Below, in pieces: positions 49,110-60,349 of a stretch of 64,000 nt of DNA. The stretch is taken from NCBI GenBank assembly GCA_037957365.1, contig JARHVA010000157.1, forward strand, positions 2,426,501-2,490,500, read 5' to 3'. Below the pieces are notes generated by a model that had not been told where the DNA came from, did not search any database, and saw nothing but the letters and a program-made list of their open reading frames with translations. The position numbers were made by a program, and so were the translations under genes. Within the stretch, counting starts at the first letter, position 1. Each line of letters starts with the position of its first letter. Source of the stretch: Torreya grandis. Its lineage: Eukaryota; Streptophyta; Pinopsida; Cupressales; Taxaceae.

Positions 49110-50320
49110 TAGTAGTAGAATTTGAGATACCTCCCATTGACATATATGTGGAGGTTCTCTCAATTTAATTTGTTAATCTTAAAATCATTTCTCTCTTTGT
49201 AGCCTATGATGACATAGAGTCCACTCTAAAGACTGTCAAACTTGGAGTGTTTTCCTAGTTTTGCATAGTCCTCATCCCATTTGAGGACTATGTCACCTTG
49301 CTAAAATGTCCTTATTGAAAATATTTTATCAAAGTTAATCTTGAATTATTTTTAGTTAGACCACATGGTGTGCATGGTGTCATCCCTTATTTCTTCTAGC
49401 TCTCTTAGTTCATTCATCTTGACCTCTATTGCATCACTTTCTAGAAGCTCTATTTGGTGTGCAAGTTCCAAAGCTAGAAGCTCCAATGAAATGGGTAGCC
49501 TTAATTCCCTTACATAGACTAAAATATAAGGGGAGTTACCAATGGCCTTCTTTGGGGTAACCCTATTATCCCATAAGGTAGTCTTTAGTTTTATGTGCTA
49601 AGATCTTTGATTATCTTCCATCATTTTCTTAATGATCCGAATCAAGTTCTTATTAATATACTCAGCTAATCCATTACCCTATGAATAATAATTAGATGAA
49701 GATTTTAGATAGATACCCTCTTCAAGATCCCACTCAAATACCTTTGTGCTACTAAATTCCAAAGTATTATCTAATATTATGGTGGATGGTCCTCCAAAAT
49801 GGGTGACTAGGCTTTCATAGAGCTCAAGAATAGAGTTCTCATTTGCTTCCTTCAAGGGGAATACTTATACCCACCTAGTGAAGTAGTAGATGACTATCAA
49901 GACCCAAATATGGCCAATGATGGATGGAGGATTAATCATGCCAATGAAATCTAATCTCCATTGCATGAAAGGCTCCTCAACTTGAATAGGCTTTAGTGGC
50001 ATAGTGACTAGATTCTATTTCCCTATAAACATGGCACATTTTGAACACTTCCTCACCTATGCATGTGCATCTCTAAATACATTGGGATAAAAGTAACCAT
50101 ATATGATGATTTTTTTAGTTGTGGTCCTAGATCCAAAATGGCCTCCTTTAAGACTACCATGGAATTACTAGAGAAGCTTATTAAATTGGTTAGTTTCAAC
50201 ACATCTTATGACCATACCTCCATTGTCCTTTTTGAATAACACTCCATCAATAGGAAAGTATGGCACTGATTGCAACTTTATGTGTTTTATTTGTCATGCA
50301 TTAAAACTCATTGGACACTC
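49110..50320 (-). pseudogene. Integrase, right unit (full-length but stop-ridden)
   Basis: In minus-strand order: zinc region ending RDAHA-stop-VRKCSKCAMF; core with QWRLDFIGMINPPS (first Asp), about 50 residues on ILDNTLEFSS (second Asp), then NGLAEYINKNLIR (Glu); C-terminal QGDIVLKWDEDYAKLGKHSK and FDSLWSG, an SH3-like end. Spacing fits the D,D(35)E integrase of Ty3/gypsy. Only a few in-frame stops interrupt a nearly continuous frame, making this the best-preserved domain in the window. It inserts element DNA into the genome. Confidence 0.85.
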
Positions 50321-50359
50321 TCCCATTTGGATAAATCTTACAATATTCCATGTCCATTT

Positions 50360-50880
50360 AGATGGAAGGGTGCACTCATATTCTTGTTGAGTGCCTTAGA
50401 TTAATAAGATTGTCTCTTTTTATTCTCTCAAATATTTAGAAAGATGTTCACGTAATACCTTTCCAAAAAATATATTCATGACCCTAACCTCAATGTCATA
50501 CTCCAAACACTTGGTGAACCATCCAGCTCTCTTTTTGTTCAAGTCTCTGATGAGGATAAAATCCTTTACAATTGGGTGATCTTATTATTTGAAACTAGAT
50601 GCCTAAATTTATTCAAACTTCTAACAATAAAAAGCACATATTTTTCAACAAAGCTATACCTTTCTTCATAACCTTCCAAATCCTAGCTGAAGAAAGCAAT
50701 GGGTTACTCTAAACCTTGATCATCCTACTACATGAGCATGGTTAAAACTGCATCTAATGTGTAAAAGGCATACAAATAGAACTCCTTAAATAAATATTGA
50801 TTTAAAAGAGTGGGGGCATGAGATATGGCCTCCTAATGGCCTTAAATCTCTTCTTACCTTCTCTTGTCCATGTGAATTTT
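50360..50880 (-). pseudogene. Native RNase H after RT, right unit
   Basis: Aligns with 40990-41560. LNKKRAGWF/TKCLEYDIEV-like residues can be read around 50500-50545 across frame breaks. More decayed than the left copy. Confidence 0.6.
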
Positions 50881-50884
50881 TGCC

Positions 50885-51700
50885 TTTTCTCAGCATATGA
50901 GTGAGTGGCTTGACCATCTCTGCAAAGCTTGGAATGAACCACCTAATGAAGTTGATCTTGCCTAAGAAGCTCTATAACCCTTTCTTATGTTTTGGAAGTG
51001 ATAGACAAAGGATTGACTCTATCCATTTTGGATCAATGGATAGACTAGATTCAGACACCACATGTCCCAAAAGTCTTCCCTCATGCACCAAAAAAAATGT
51101 ATTTCTTTGGATTCAAAGAAACTCCATTTTTTCATCTATCAAAAATAGATCTTAGATGTGTTAGATGACCATTAGGGTCTTTTGAGAAAACTCTTATGTC
51201 ATCAAGATAAACCAAAACCATATCATTCAAAAGACCATGAAAAGAAATTTCCATTAGTCTTTGGAAGGTGGCTCCTAGATTAGAGAGTCCAAAAGGCATT
51301 TTATAATATGCATAGGTACCCTATTTTCTAGTGAAGGTATTCTTATGCCTATATTTTTCCTTCACCATGATTTGATTATAGCCAGAATAACCATCAAGAA
51401 ATGAAAACCTTTGAGAAGCTGCCACCTTTTTCAAAATTTAATCCATGGAGGGCAGTGGGTAATGGTCCTTTAGGGACACCTTATTGAGGTCCCTAAAGTT
51501 AATACATAACTAAATCTCTCCACTCTTTTTTCTCACTAGTATAAGGTTTTCCACCCAAGAGGAATGTTTAATTGGAAATATTATCCTGGATGTAATCAAT
51601 TTATAGAGTTCTCTTCTCATGAGATCCTCCAATCTTGGGTTGACAAGCCTCTATTTTTACCTGACTGGCTTGGCATTACTTTCAAATTCAATGTTTTGAT
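50885..51700 (-). pseudogene. Ty3/gypsy reverse transcriptase, right unit
   Basis: Aligns with the left-unit RT. The catalytic site again reads YLDD (plus 51198-51209, MVLVYLDDIRVFS). The fingers segment around 51430-51560 keeps the LNKVSLKDHYPLPSM order. Both copies share YLDD, so it is probably ancestral to the family and not a private mutation. Confidence 0.8.
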
Positions 51701-52219
51701 ATGTAATCTTGGGGTCAAATCCCTTTAATTCCTTGTAATCCCAAGCAAAAATACCAAAAAACTCTTGGCATCATGTAACAAATACATCACTTTATTTTGT
51801 TGTATTGACCTTTCCTAGGTTTAAGAACTTGCCCTTAAAAATCTTGACCCTTTTATAGTGTTCCTCTTTAGCTGAGATGCATGCCTTCCATTTTCTTACT
51901 TGGTCATCTGCATTTAAGATTCTCTCCAATGTCACATGTCCTTTTGAAAGCTTTTTTTATCTCAGCTATACTATTTGATCATCATATTGATTTTGAAACT
52001 TGTCCTGGTTCTTATGGTAGAAATTTGCCTCTTGCTTTAGAAAACATATGATTTGATCATCATTGTCAAAGACTTGATAACTCACCTAATTATTAATTAT
52101 AGCTAGTCTACATATAATCTTGACCTTATCTTGGCCTTGGTTGCATTTGACTCCTTCTACTATCTCATACTGGGTACCAATAAAAATAAGCTTGTCTGCA
52201 TGTTGGTTTGCTTATCTTG

Positions 52220-52530
52220 GTATGGATTGGATGTCAAATGCCAAGACATCCTCCATGAGGCCCATACCCTATTATTATAGGCTTTTAGATGGTGAATATT
52301 TACTACACTTATGCCTCTCACCTATTGCACTATAATTTTTTTGTTACCTTTGACTTTGAGGAGCTGGATACCTCTCTTCCTTGTTTCTTATAAACCATGC
52401 AAAAGAGCTTCATATTCAGTTGTATTTGAGGTGAAAATAAATTAGAGTAATATATTAAAGTGGTACTTTTGACTTGAGGGTGAATCCAACATGGCCCCCA
52501 CTTTGCTTCCATTCTTAGACCTTGATCCAT
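52220..52530 (-). pseudogene. Extra RNase H domain upstream of RT, right unit
   Basis: One minus-strand frame reads FNGSRSKNGSKVGAML, TEYEALLHGL, RKRGIQLLKVKGNKKIIV, and further on VRGISVVNIHHLKAYNNRVW. Here the first catalytic Asp has become Asn (FDG to FNG) and GD has become GN, so this copy would be inactive. The same location as in the left unit shows that the position is a family trait. Confidence 0.75.
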
Positions 52531-52689
52531 TAAAGAACAAGATACATATACCTCTTATTCTTGAGTAGTGTTAGTTAACGAAGGTATTACAACACCTTCC
52601 TCATGCATACAATACACTCCCAAGTCTATCTTTTCAATGATGTTGTATGGATCAAATCCATGGTTATGAGTTGCCCACTCATCTAATTA

Positions 52690-53180
52690 TAGGTCTGAGA
52701 TGCCTTCTAGATGACTATGAGGTTCTTGTTCAATAACCTCTTCAACCTCTTCAAATATGACACAATTGGTATTTGCAAGATTGGGCATGTAGGTTTTTAG
52801 GTGGAACCTAGCTATAGTCTTAGGCCTTATGGTGAATTTGGTTCCATACCTAGTTCTAAAAACTATGTATGACCAATCAAATGATAGGTATCCCCCAATA
52901 TTAGTAGTGAAGTCTCTAGACAATCATAGGGCAAAATAGGGGGGACGTCTACCACCATTACATCTTGGGAAATGACACAATTTTGACATGCAACCAAGGT
53001 GATTTGAATATCCTTAAATATTCATAATATATTAGTAAAGGATCCATCCAATTAGAGCACACCCTTTTCATTAGGCACATATTTGAGCCCAACTTTGTCT
53101 ATTATGGCTTTACCCATCATTGAGGTTGAAGCACCTCAGTCAATTATGCACCAAATAACCCCTATGATGAATGATAGATA
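52690..53180 (-). pseudogene. Protease and spacer, right unit
   Basis: Active-site region reads CIIDCGASTSMMGKAIIDKV (DCGAS replaces DSGAS), followed by VPNEKGVL and QDVMVVDVPP. The open frame at 52687-52923 is the downstream spacer (FDWSYIVFRTRYGTKF, EQEPHSHLEGISDL), nearly identical in layout to the left unit. Confidence 0.75.
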
Positions 53181-53189
53181 AAATGGGGG

Positions 53190-55060
53190 AGGATTTGAAA
53201 CCTTAAGAGGAAGGATGAATTTTTTAGGTTGGCTTGTGCTTATAACTTGATTGGGAACTTAGCCATGGGCTCAATTAGGTTGACTATTATTGATGAAAAT
53301 AGCATTCATTATTTCAGCCATTTTTTCCACCTAAGAAAGTTTAGGGAGCTCTTGATGGAGAATCTCCTTTTTCCCATGGATATATAGAGAATAATACATG
53401 GCCATAGTTATATTAACCTTATTTAAATGATCCATATTATTAAAATGAATACTAGTACCTTTGGACTACCCTTTGGAGGCAGAGACATCACTCAACATTT
53501 AAGTAACATAAGGAATGAAAGGGAGATCTACTACTATCCATGGGATTGAGGCAAGCCTTAGGTTTCCCCAATTTTTCCTCTAACATCATTTTCTTATCTC
53601 TTATCTAAGTTAAAAATAATTTATTTATCCTCTAAGATTGTCCCATATTGATTGCTACATGCTCAAACACATATTCCCCTTCTTATAAATTCAGGTTATC
53701 CACTCATGCTCCCTTAATATTGTCATTAATCTTATGAATGTGACATGGTAGGCATGTTGTGTTGACTCAATTTGGGGGATTTTGGTAGATGGGGCATCAT
53801 GTCATCACTCTAAAATGAAAGAGCATGTTTCCAATTAGGGTCTTGATACATGTCTTTGGTAGTGGCCATCACCATCTCATTAGATTGTCCCTTTGACTAC
53901 CATTGACATTCTTGAGCATAGTTATTATAAGTTATCATAATATCTCTAGAAATACTTTGATAATTAGGATTATATTTCCTTTTCTATGGATTTTTCCCTT
54001 GTCTTTGCTTATTGGTTTTGATAGGGTGGCCTATTATACTAAAATTTTTAATTATTATTCTAGTATTGCCTGTATGGTGGATCTTGTTACCTCTCCATTA
54101 CAACCAACTTATTGTTATGGGATTTGAGGAGACTCTCTATCTTTCCTAGTCTATCATTTTTCTCACCTTCTATTTGATAAAACTTTGTTGATTTTGTAAT
54201 TGAAGTGACAATTGGAGTAGGAGGATGTATTTATGGAAAGATAGGCATTGGTGGCCTTGAAGCCAACTTGTTTACTTGTATAAGGAAATTTTCAGCCCCA
54301 ATTGTTACTTCAAAATATGTAAGTAGGTTATTCCCTCCCATGGATTAAATCATTAAGGTTACATCCAAGTTGAGAGCCTTTAAATATTATAGAAAAGCAT
54401 AGCTGGGCATAGGCTTTATCACTATAGTAATTTTATCCTAGGTTTTTTGTAATCTGTAGTTGAAATCCACCATGAACTCATTATCTTATCTCCACATTGT
54501 TGTAAGTTGATCCATAAGTGAGAGATGATCACTCTTATATTCAAAGTGCTTGCATAGGACCTCTCCAAACTCATCTCATCTACTGATTGATGTAGGGGCC
54601 AATCCTCTGTACCACTAAAGTTTCTTTCGATTGAAAGAAGTTTCTAAAAACCTCATTGCTACATTTTCTTGGGTTACATGATGTATTAAACATAGGTTAG
54701 CAACATTGCCATATGGTCTACAGGAGTAACTAGATTTTATCCTATATAATAGGTAAGGGCATTCAAAGTTAAGATTGGAATATCATCCCATTGATTAAAG
54801 TTTAAAGGACTACCACTATTAAATGGCACAAACGTTTGCCTTCTAGGAATGACCATCTAAGGTATGGGGTTTATAACAATGTTTGGATGAACAATACTAG
54901 CTTGAACAAGAGGATTTCAGGAAACAAAAGGGGGAATAAGAGGGGTTAGTGTAGCCTTTGAATGATAGGCCTTATTTTTCCTTATTGATTAGAAAGGTAG
55001 CTTAGACAAATATGTTCCCTTCCATTTTGTGGAGGATCTTATGATAACTCTGAGGGGCAT
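53190..55060 (-). pseudogene. Ty3/gypsy gag, right unit
   Basis: The probable start ATG is at 55060 (MPLRVIIRSSTKWKGTYL). The gag core aligns with the left unit at about 54275-54790. Near 53551 about 85 bp present in the left unit is missing, joining two otherwise colinear parts. Several stops. Confidence 0.7.
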
Positions 55061-55128
55061 AAAATATTATGCAAGCTTAGAAATGAAACTTTGAAACTTA
55101 CTAGTATACTCAACTATGAAAGATTAGT

Positions 55129-55147
55129 GGTCCTACCAGGCGTACCA
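55129..55147 (-). promoter_or_regulatory. Primer-binding site, right unit
   Basis: Minus strand TTTTTGGTACGCCTGGTAGG begins right after LTR C's terminal GCTAACA. Closest of the three PBS copies to what may be the ancestral form. Primer tRNA not identified. Confidence 0.7.
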
Positions 55148-55151
55148 AAAA

Positions 55152-58095
55152 TGTTAGCTATCTAGGTTGCACCCTAACTAAAAGGATGAGTGTTCAGGTC
55201 CTGATTCCAAACCTAGACTAACATGGAAATGGTTTAAGGCAATGGGTTGACTATATCTAAACTAGACCACTAGGATGTTTAATGAGGATAGTTCCTCTAA
55301 TGCATCATTTTTGACCTTTACTTCTAAAACCTAAAAAAAGGTTGGGTGAAAAGGGAGAAGGAGTTGCATAATATAAAACATTTTCTAAGTGTGGTGATGT
55401 ACCAAGAATTTATCATGTCCATTCACAAATTTGGACTCTTTAACACACTAATTAATTATGAAAGAAAATAATGTAATGCCTACCATGCTTCTATGCAATA
55501 GTGTTTTGTATAGAGGTTTATTTGATACCCTTAGACTAGGGGCCAGTGAAAATAAGGTATGCTTAAAGACACTTAAGCTTTATTATCCATTATATCCTCG
55601 AGATATCAATGCTGAGCCACACTAAATGACCTATAAAGATGATTTATAGTATTTAGTTTGAGTTTAGACATACAAAAGGAAGATAAAATTCATAGTTGCA
55701 TATTAAAAAAACATAGAACACTAAATACATATTATAAAAATGACTATATCGTACTCTATTCACTACTCTAAGAGGTGTTAAATATAATTTTGGTAGATTC
55801 TAGTCATACCAGCCTGAGGGATGCAAAATAATAACTCAAAGGCTATATTTATAGTAGAAGAGAAGTAAGGGAGAGGGGATTTTTGGCACTCTCAAAGGGA
55901 ATCAAACTAGTTCAAACCCATTTGAAAATCTATTACAACTATCACCATGAATCAAGCTCACTCAAACCCTTCCTAATTAATCTAAGTCACTCCAGTCCAT
56001 TGCATCATTACAATCTCTTCTCTATGATGCTCTATGGTGGTTGTAATGGTGGGATCAAGTTGTTTTCACTTTGCCCTAATGTAAAACTACTCTTGATTGG
56101 TTTGTTGATGCACGCCCAAGTGGGGATAAAGGTCACTTTCATGCAACAAGATTTGGAAATGGTCATTGAAGTCTACATGTCTTCCTCTATAGGTCCCCAA
56201 TAACATTGTTCAATCCTAAAATATCTGATCCTATCTCAAGCTAAATCATGCTTGATATTGACTCCATCATGATTGCTTACCTTAGTTATAAATTAACTCT
56301 TTGACCTCTACCTAAGTCACTTAGGCTCTCATAGTTCAATTTATCTCATGCCATGATCTGCCTATATACAGATGCTCACAAGCAGTTGATATCCTACTAG
56401 TTGAGTGCATCTTTGACACTTATCATGAACCCATTCATCCTTGAGATTTTTTTAACCTTTAACCTCTCTCTCTCTCTATTTATATTCAATGAAAATTTGG
56501 TTACATGCCATTAAATGTGTCTGGGTCTACTGACTCTATCCTTGCTTGTATATTATTAGATATATACTTAAGGTCCTATGATATTTCCACTTGGAAGCAC
56601 CACATAAATCCTTAGGTCATTTTAATTTAAATGGTCATTTTTTAGGGCTTGAAATTGACATTTGTGAACCTATCTAGATCACCATTTCATGGGATATTTC
56701 TTTTCGACCCTTTTATTGAATAATTTTTTTGGGCTTTGTGTCTTAGACACTTCTTTCAAAGGAAATTGTTTGCTTTATCTTTTCCTTGAGCAATTATTTT
56801 GGAAAAAAATGTTCAAAATAATCCATGTCTTTGGGATCTCTGTCTCAAATAAAATGTTTGAAAGAAGTCATCCTTTAGAAAAATTATCCTAGACAATTTT
56901 CCCAAAAGAATTATGCCTATAGAATTGCACTTTGCCCTTCGAGATTATCCTTTAATATTTATAACAGTGCCCTTTGGGACTTTTAAAAGTGTCCTTTCTT
57001 GTAATAAAAAGACCCTTCAAAAACTTTGAAGTGGACCATTTCCCCAGAAACATACCATTTGGAAAAATTGTTTAGGGCAATCACCTACAAAAAGGGCCTT
57101 TCAAAAAAAGTGCATATGACACTTTATTGAAAATATATCCTTTGGAATTTTCTTGGTTTAATTCCCATAGAAAAGTACCCTTTAGGAACAATGTATATGA
57201 CACTTTTTTGGAAAAATTGCCCTTTAGGATTTTTGTTTTGGGACAATTTCTTTGAAAGATGTCCCTTGAATCTTTGAAAGATGCCTTTTCCTATAAAAGA
57301 ATTCTTTGGAGAAAATTATTTGGATAATTTTTATAAAATATATTTGTGTTGCCTTTTACATCAAATTTTTATTTTAAAGTAATTAGTCCTTGATTTTGGG
57401 AAATCGCCCCTCATAAATCCTAAAAAGTTTCCTTCAAGACTTTGAAAAGTGTCCTTTGGGACTTTTGTTTGGTCCACCTTACTATAAAAATATATCCTTC
57501 AAAGAAAGTGTGTAGGATACTTTGTCAAGAAAACACCCTTCAAAACCTTGAAGTGGACCATTTCCCTGAGAAACATACCCTTCAAAGATTTGTTAAGGAT
57601 CACTTTCTTTAAGATAGATCCTTTGGGAAAAGCGTTGAAGACTTCAAAATTACCTCTCAGAACTTTGGAAAAGGACCCTCTTCAAAATGATGACCCTTTG
57701 GGAAATTTTTTCAAATAAAATGTCTAAAATAATTGTTAACACTTGAAAAAAAAGTTTGAAACACAACATCTAAAATAAATACAACACTTATCCAAATAGC
57801 ATGGGATAAAAATCCTAAAAGAATAAATCCTTGCACATTTGTTATGGGCTTTATGTGGAGCACTTCCTCTAAAGGAAATTTAGGCGCTATACTTAGCCTA
57901 AAATTAGAAACATGCAAACCTAGGCCTTTTTCTAGATTTGTTCTTAAAATTGGCTAGTACCATGAAAACCCACTTGGATCCATTCACTTATAACGTTGAG
58001 CTTGCTCATAGCCACCTAATCCATTCATTAACTAAGACCCTACTCATGTGTTCAAACTACGTAGAAGCTTGGTATGTGGGCCAAAATGGCCAACA
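55152..58095 (-). repeat. LTR C (5' LTR of right unit)
   Basis: Keeps both canonical termini: plus strand TGTTAGCTATCTAGG at the left and GGCCAACA at the right. TATA box at plus 55844-55853. Followed directly by the CTATC TSD. Confidence 0.9.
55844..55853 (-). promoter_or_regulatory. LTR C TATA box
   Basis: Minus strand CTATAAATATAGCC. Would drive the right unit. Confidence 0.6.
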
Positions 58096-58100
58096 CTATC
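58096..58100. repeat. Target-site duplication CTATC (right)
   Basis: Exact partner of 37031-37035, next to LTR C. Confidence 0.85.
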
Positions 58101-58530
58101 ATAAGGATGCTACCTTGGGCTGGGCCATTCTCATTCCCATTCCTAATGTCAAATCTCCCCATAGGAAACTTCCCAGAGTGAAACTCTATGACATATAGAA
58201 TATAAGAGAGTTGAATAAGGTAGATCACCCATGATTTGTTTTGTATGGAATGAGGTTGTTTTAATAGTTTTAGATCTGAATAATTAGCTTATTATACAAG
58301 TGAAAATTTCCTTTACCTTGAAGGTCCTTGTAATATACTCAAGGTATCTCATAGGAGATACCTTCAAGTTACCCATGAAGGTATTACAAGTCCCTCAAAG
58401 GAAACTCCTATCCAATTTTTTTTAGTCTCACTAAGGCATCTGATGTACAACTATTGCAAACTCTAGGATGGGGGTGCTATAATGGCACAAAATTGACCAC
58501 ACTAGAAATACCTCAAATAACACCAAGCTC
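58101..58530. repeat. Host repeat, right part (interrupted copy 1)
   Basis: Continues the sequence broken at 37035. Aligns with 59083-59105 and 59230-59480 (CATAAGGATGC, GGGCTGGGCC, GAGTTGAATAAGGTAGATCA) and then with 60241-60345. It lacks the LRR-coding part found in copy 2. Minus-strand 58420-58520 reads VVNFVPL-stop-HPHPRVCNSCTSDA, the same pre-LRR segment as copy 2. Confidence 0.75.
58341..58364. repeat. 24-bp palindrome (copy 3)
   Basis: AAGGTATCTCAT then AGGAGATACCTT; one of five copies in the host repeat. Confidence 0.8.
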
Positions 58531-58930
58531 ACCATGCCTATCTTTCCCATGGCTTGGGTTGTATTGGATTGGTTTAGGTTAGCTTAGATTAGTATAGGAG
58601 GATATCAATAGGCTACAGTGGCTTCAAATACTAGGCCAATAGAAAAGGGATTTACTTATTCCCTGCATCAGTCTTTGTTCCTCCCTTGTGATTTTACTTG
58701 GCTTTTCTCACCACCATTAGATGAATGATTATTATCAATGATATGTGAGGGTTCAAAAATATACCTTATTATCTTAGTAGACCCCTTCGTGCACTCCTTT
58801 GTAGGCCAAATCCATGTGCTTCCTAACTTTGTTTTCTAATGAACATGTATAAAAATAAGAGAGGTGAAGACTAAAGACTCTTATGCTATGCAAATAAGGA
58901 TGTAAAAAATTGGGAGAGTGTGCATTGACA
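58531..58930. other. Spacer between host-repeat copies
   Basis: No recognised gene. Contains TTGGATTGGTTTAGGTTAGC-type short repeats near 58568-58600. Confidence 0.4.
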
Positions 58931-59445
58931 ATGGAAAGATGAACATTAGAGTGTGTATTTTAGGTCATCCTATGCACATGCACTTCCACCTCAAACCAGT
59001 TTAATAATTTTATTTATTACATGATAATAATTAATTTATTTACATTCTAAAAAAGTTAGAAATTTTTGAAAGCAATGTCATAAAGATGCAACCCTAGGCT
59101 GGGCCTCAATAATATTACTAACTATTATGAGGGTAGTAGGTTATGATCACATGTACCCTTGAGCATGCTTAGGGATGCATTTTGAATGCATTTGTGCAAC
59201 ACTTCTACCTCCCCAGTCAACATGGCATCCAGATGATTCTCATTCCCATTCTTGATGTGAAAGCTCTCGATGGGAAACTTCATAGATTAAAAATTTCCCA
59301 TATAATCTAAGAGAGTTGAATAAGGTAGATCACCCATGCTTCATTTTATATGGAATGAGCTTATTTTAACAATTTTAGCTCTAAATAATTACCTTTTTTT
59401 ACAAGTGGATTTTTCCTTTACTTTGAAGGTACTTGTAATATCTTC

Positions 59446-59593
59446 AAGGTATCTCTTAGGAGATACCTTAAAGTTACCCATGAAGGTATTACAAGGCCCT
59501 ATAAGGAATATCCTATTGAATACCTCAAGGTTAGACTTTCTCAATGTTATTGAGGTTTGTAATATCTTCAAGTTATGTCCTAGGAGATACCTT
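59446..59593. repeat. 24-bp palindromes, copies 4 and 5
   Basis: At 59446-59469 (AAGGTATCTCTT/AGGAGATACCTT) and 59570-59593 (AAGTTATGTCCT/AGGAGATACCTT). The short frames here on both strands arise from the repeat. Confidence 0.8.
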
Positions 59594-59734
59594 CAAGTTA
59601 CCCACAAAGGAATCTCCTAGTGGATACATCAAGGTTGAACTTGCTTAGTGTTATTCAGGTGTATAATGGATTCAATGATTAAATAAATGTTTAATAAAAT
59701 AAGGTAGTTATCGACACATTGATTTTTTGTGAAT

Positions 59735-60345
59735 AAGGTCTCTTTAGAAATTTATTCTGAAAAAGGTCAATGTTATTAAAGGCCCACTTAGTGGGTATTT
59801 TCCCTATAAGAAGATTATCTACAAAATTGAAGTCATTAAGGTGCTCCAACCATGTTAATTCCCATGGCATAGAGCCACTATGTTGGTTTCCATTGAGATG
59901 AACAAGATTAAGATAGGTTTAATTAGTGAGATGGTTTGAAATGGGTCATGTGAATTGGTTTTTAGAAAGATCTAATTACACAGGAGAGGGAATCCATTTA
60001 CAAAGATCTATTGGGATTTCCCTAAAAGACTATTACCAGAGACATGTAAATAAGACATACTACCATAGTTCCTAAATCCATTGGGGAAACCTCCTTCTAG
60101 AATCATTCTAGGGAGCTTAATGCTCAACACTTTCTCATTATCATTATGGTAGCACTGAATTCCCATAAAGTTACAGATGAAGCAAGCCTATGATGTTATT
60201 CCCAAACTACCACATGGAGAGGGATTGGTTTGGGTCTTTTAATTATTTTTTAGTCTCATTGAGGCATCTAATGTACAACTATTATAAACTCTAGGATGGG
60301 GGTGGTGCAATAGAACATAATTGACCACACCAAAAATACCTCAAA
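59735..60345 (-). pseudogene. BIR-type LRR receptor N-terminal fragment
   Basis: In minus-strand order: a hydrophobic lead-in and LDASMRLKNN; DPNQSPCGSLGITS; CFICNFMGIQCYHNDNEKVL (paired Cys LRR cap, near 60150-60190); SIKLPRMILEGGFPNGF; then LDLSKNQFT, TYLNLVHLNGNQHSGSMP, LEHLNDFNFVDNLLIGKIPT. This is the extracellular part of BAK1-interacting (BIR, At5g48380-like) LRR receptor kinases: cap C-x-F-x-G-(I/V)-x-C, VLSIKL, then about four LxxLxLxxNxxxGxIP repeats. The transmembrane and kinase parts are absent, and frameshifts and stops interrupt it. BIR proteins restrain BAK1 co-receptor signalling in immunity. It is a dead fragment, probably carried by a duplicated repeat. Confidence 0.75.
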
Positions 60346-60349
60346 TAAC

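Larger units (their letters stand above)
37036..58095 (-). mobile_element. Tandem Ty3/gypsy: LTR-interior-LTR-interior-LTR
   Basis: Three LTRs of 2912, 2922 and 2944 bp (37036-39947, 45919-48840, 55152-58095) alternate with two interiors (39948-45918, 48841-55151), all on the minus strand. A single CTATC TSD brackets the whole 21-kb block, which suggests one insertion later made tandem by recombination through an LTR. LTRs and interiors differ at roughly one base in seven to eight by eye. Each interior has its own deletion: integrase core in the left one, ~85 bp of gag in the right one. Domain order is gag-protease-RNase H-RT-RNase H-integrase. The dual RNase H suggests the Tat group. Confidence 0.9.
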
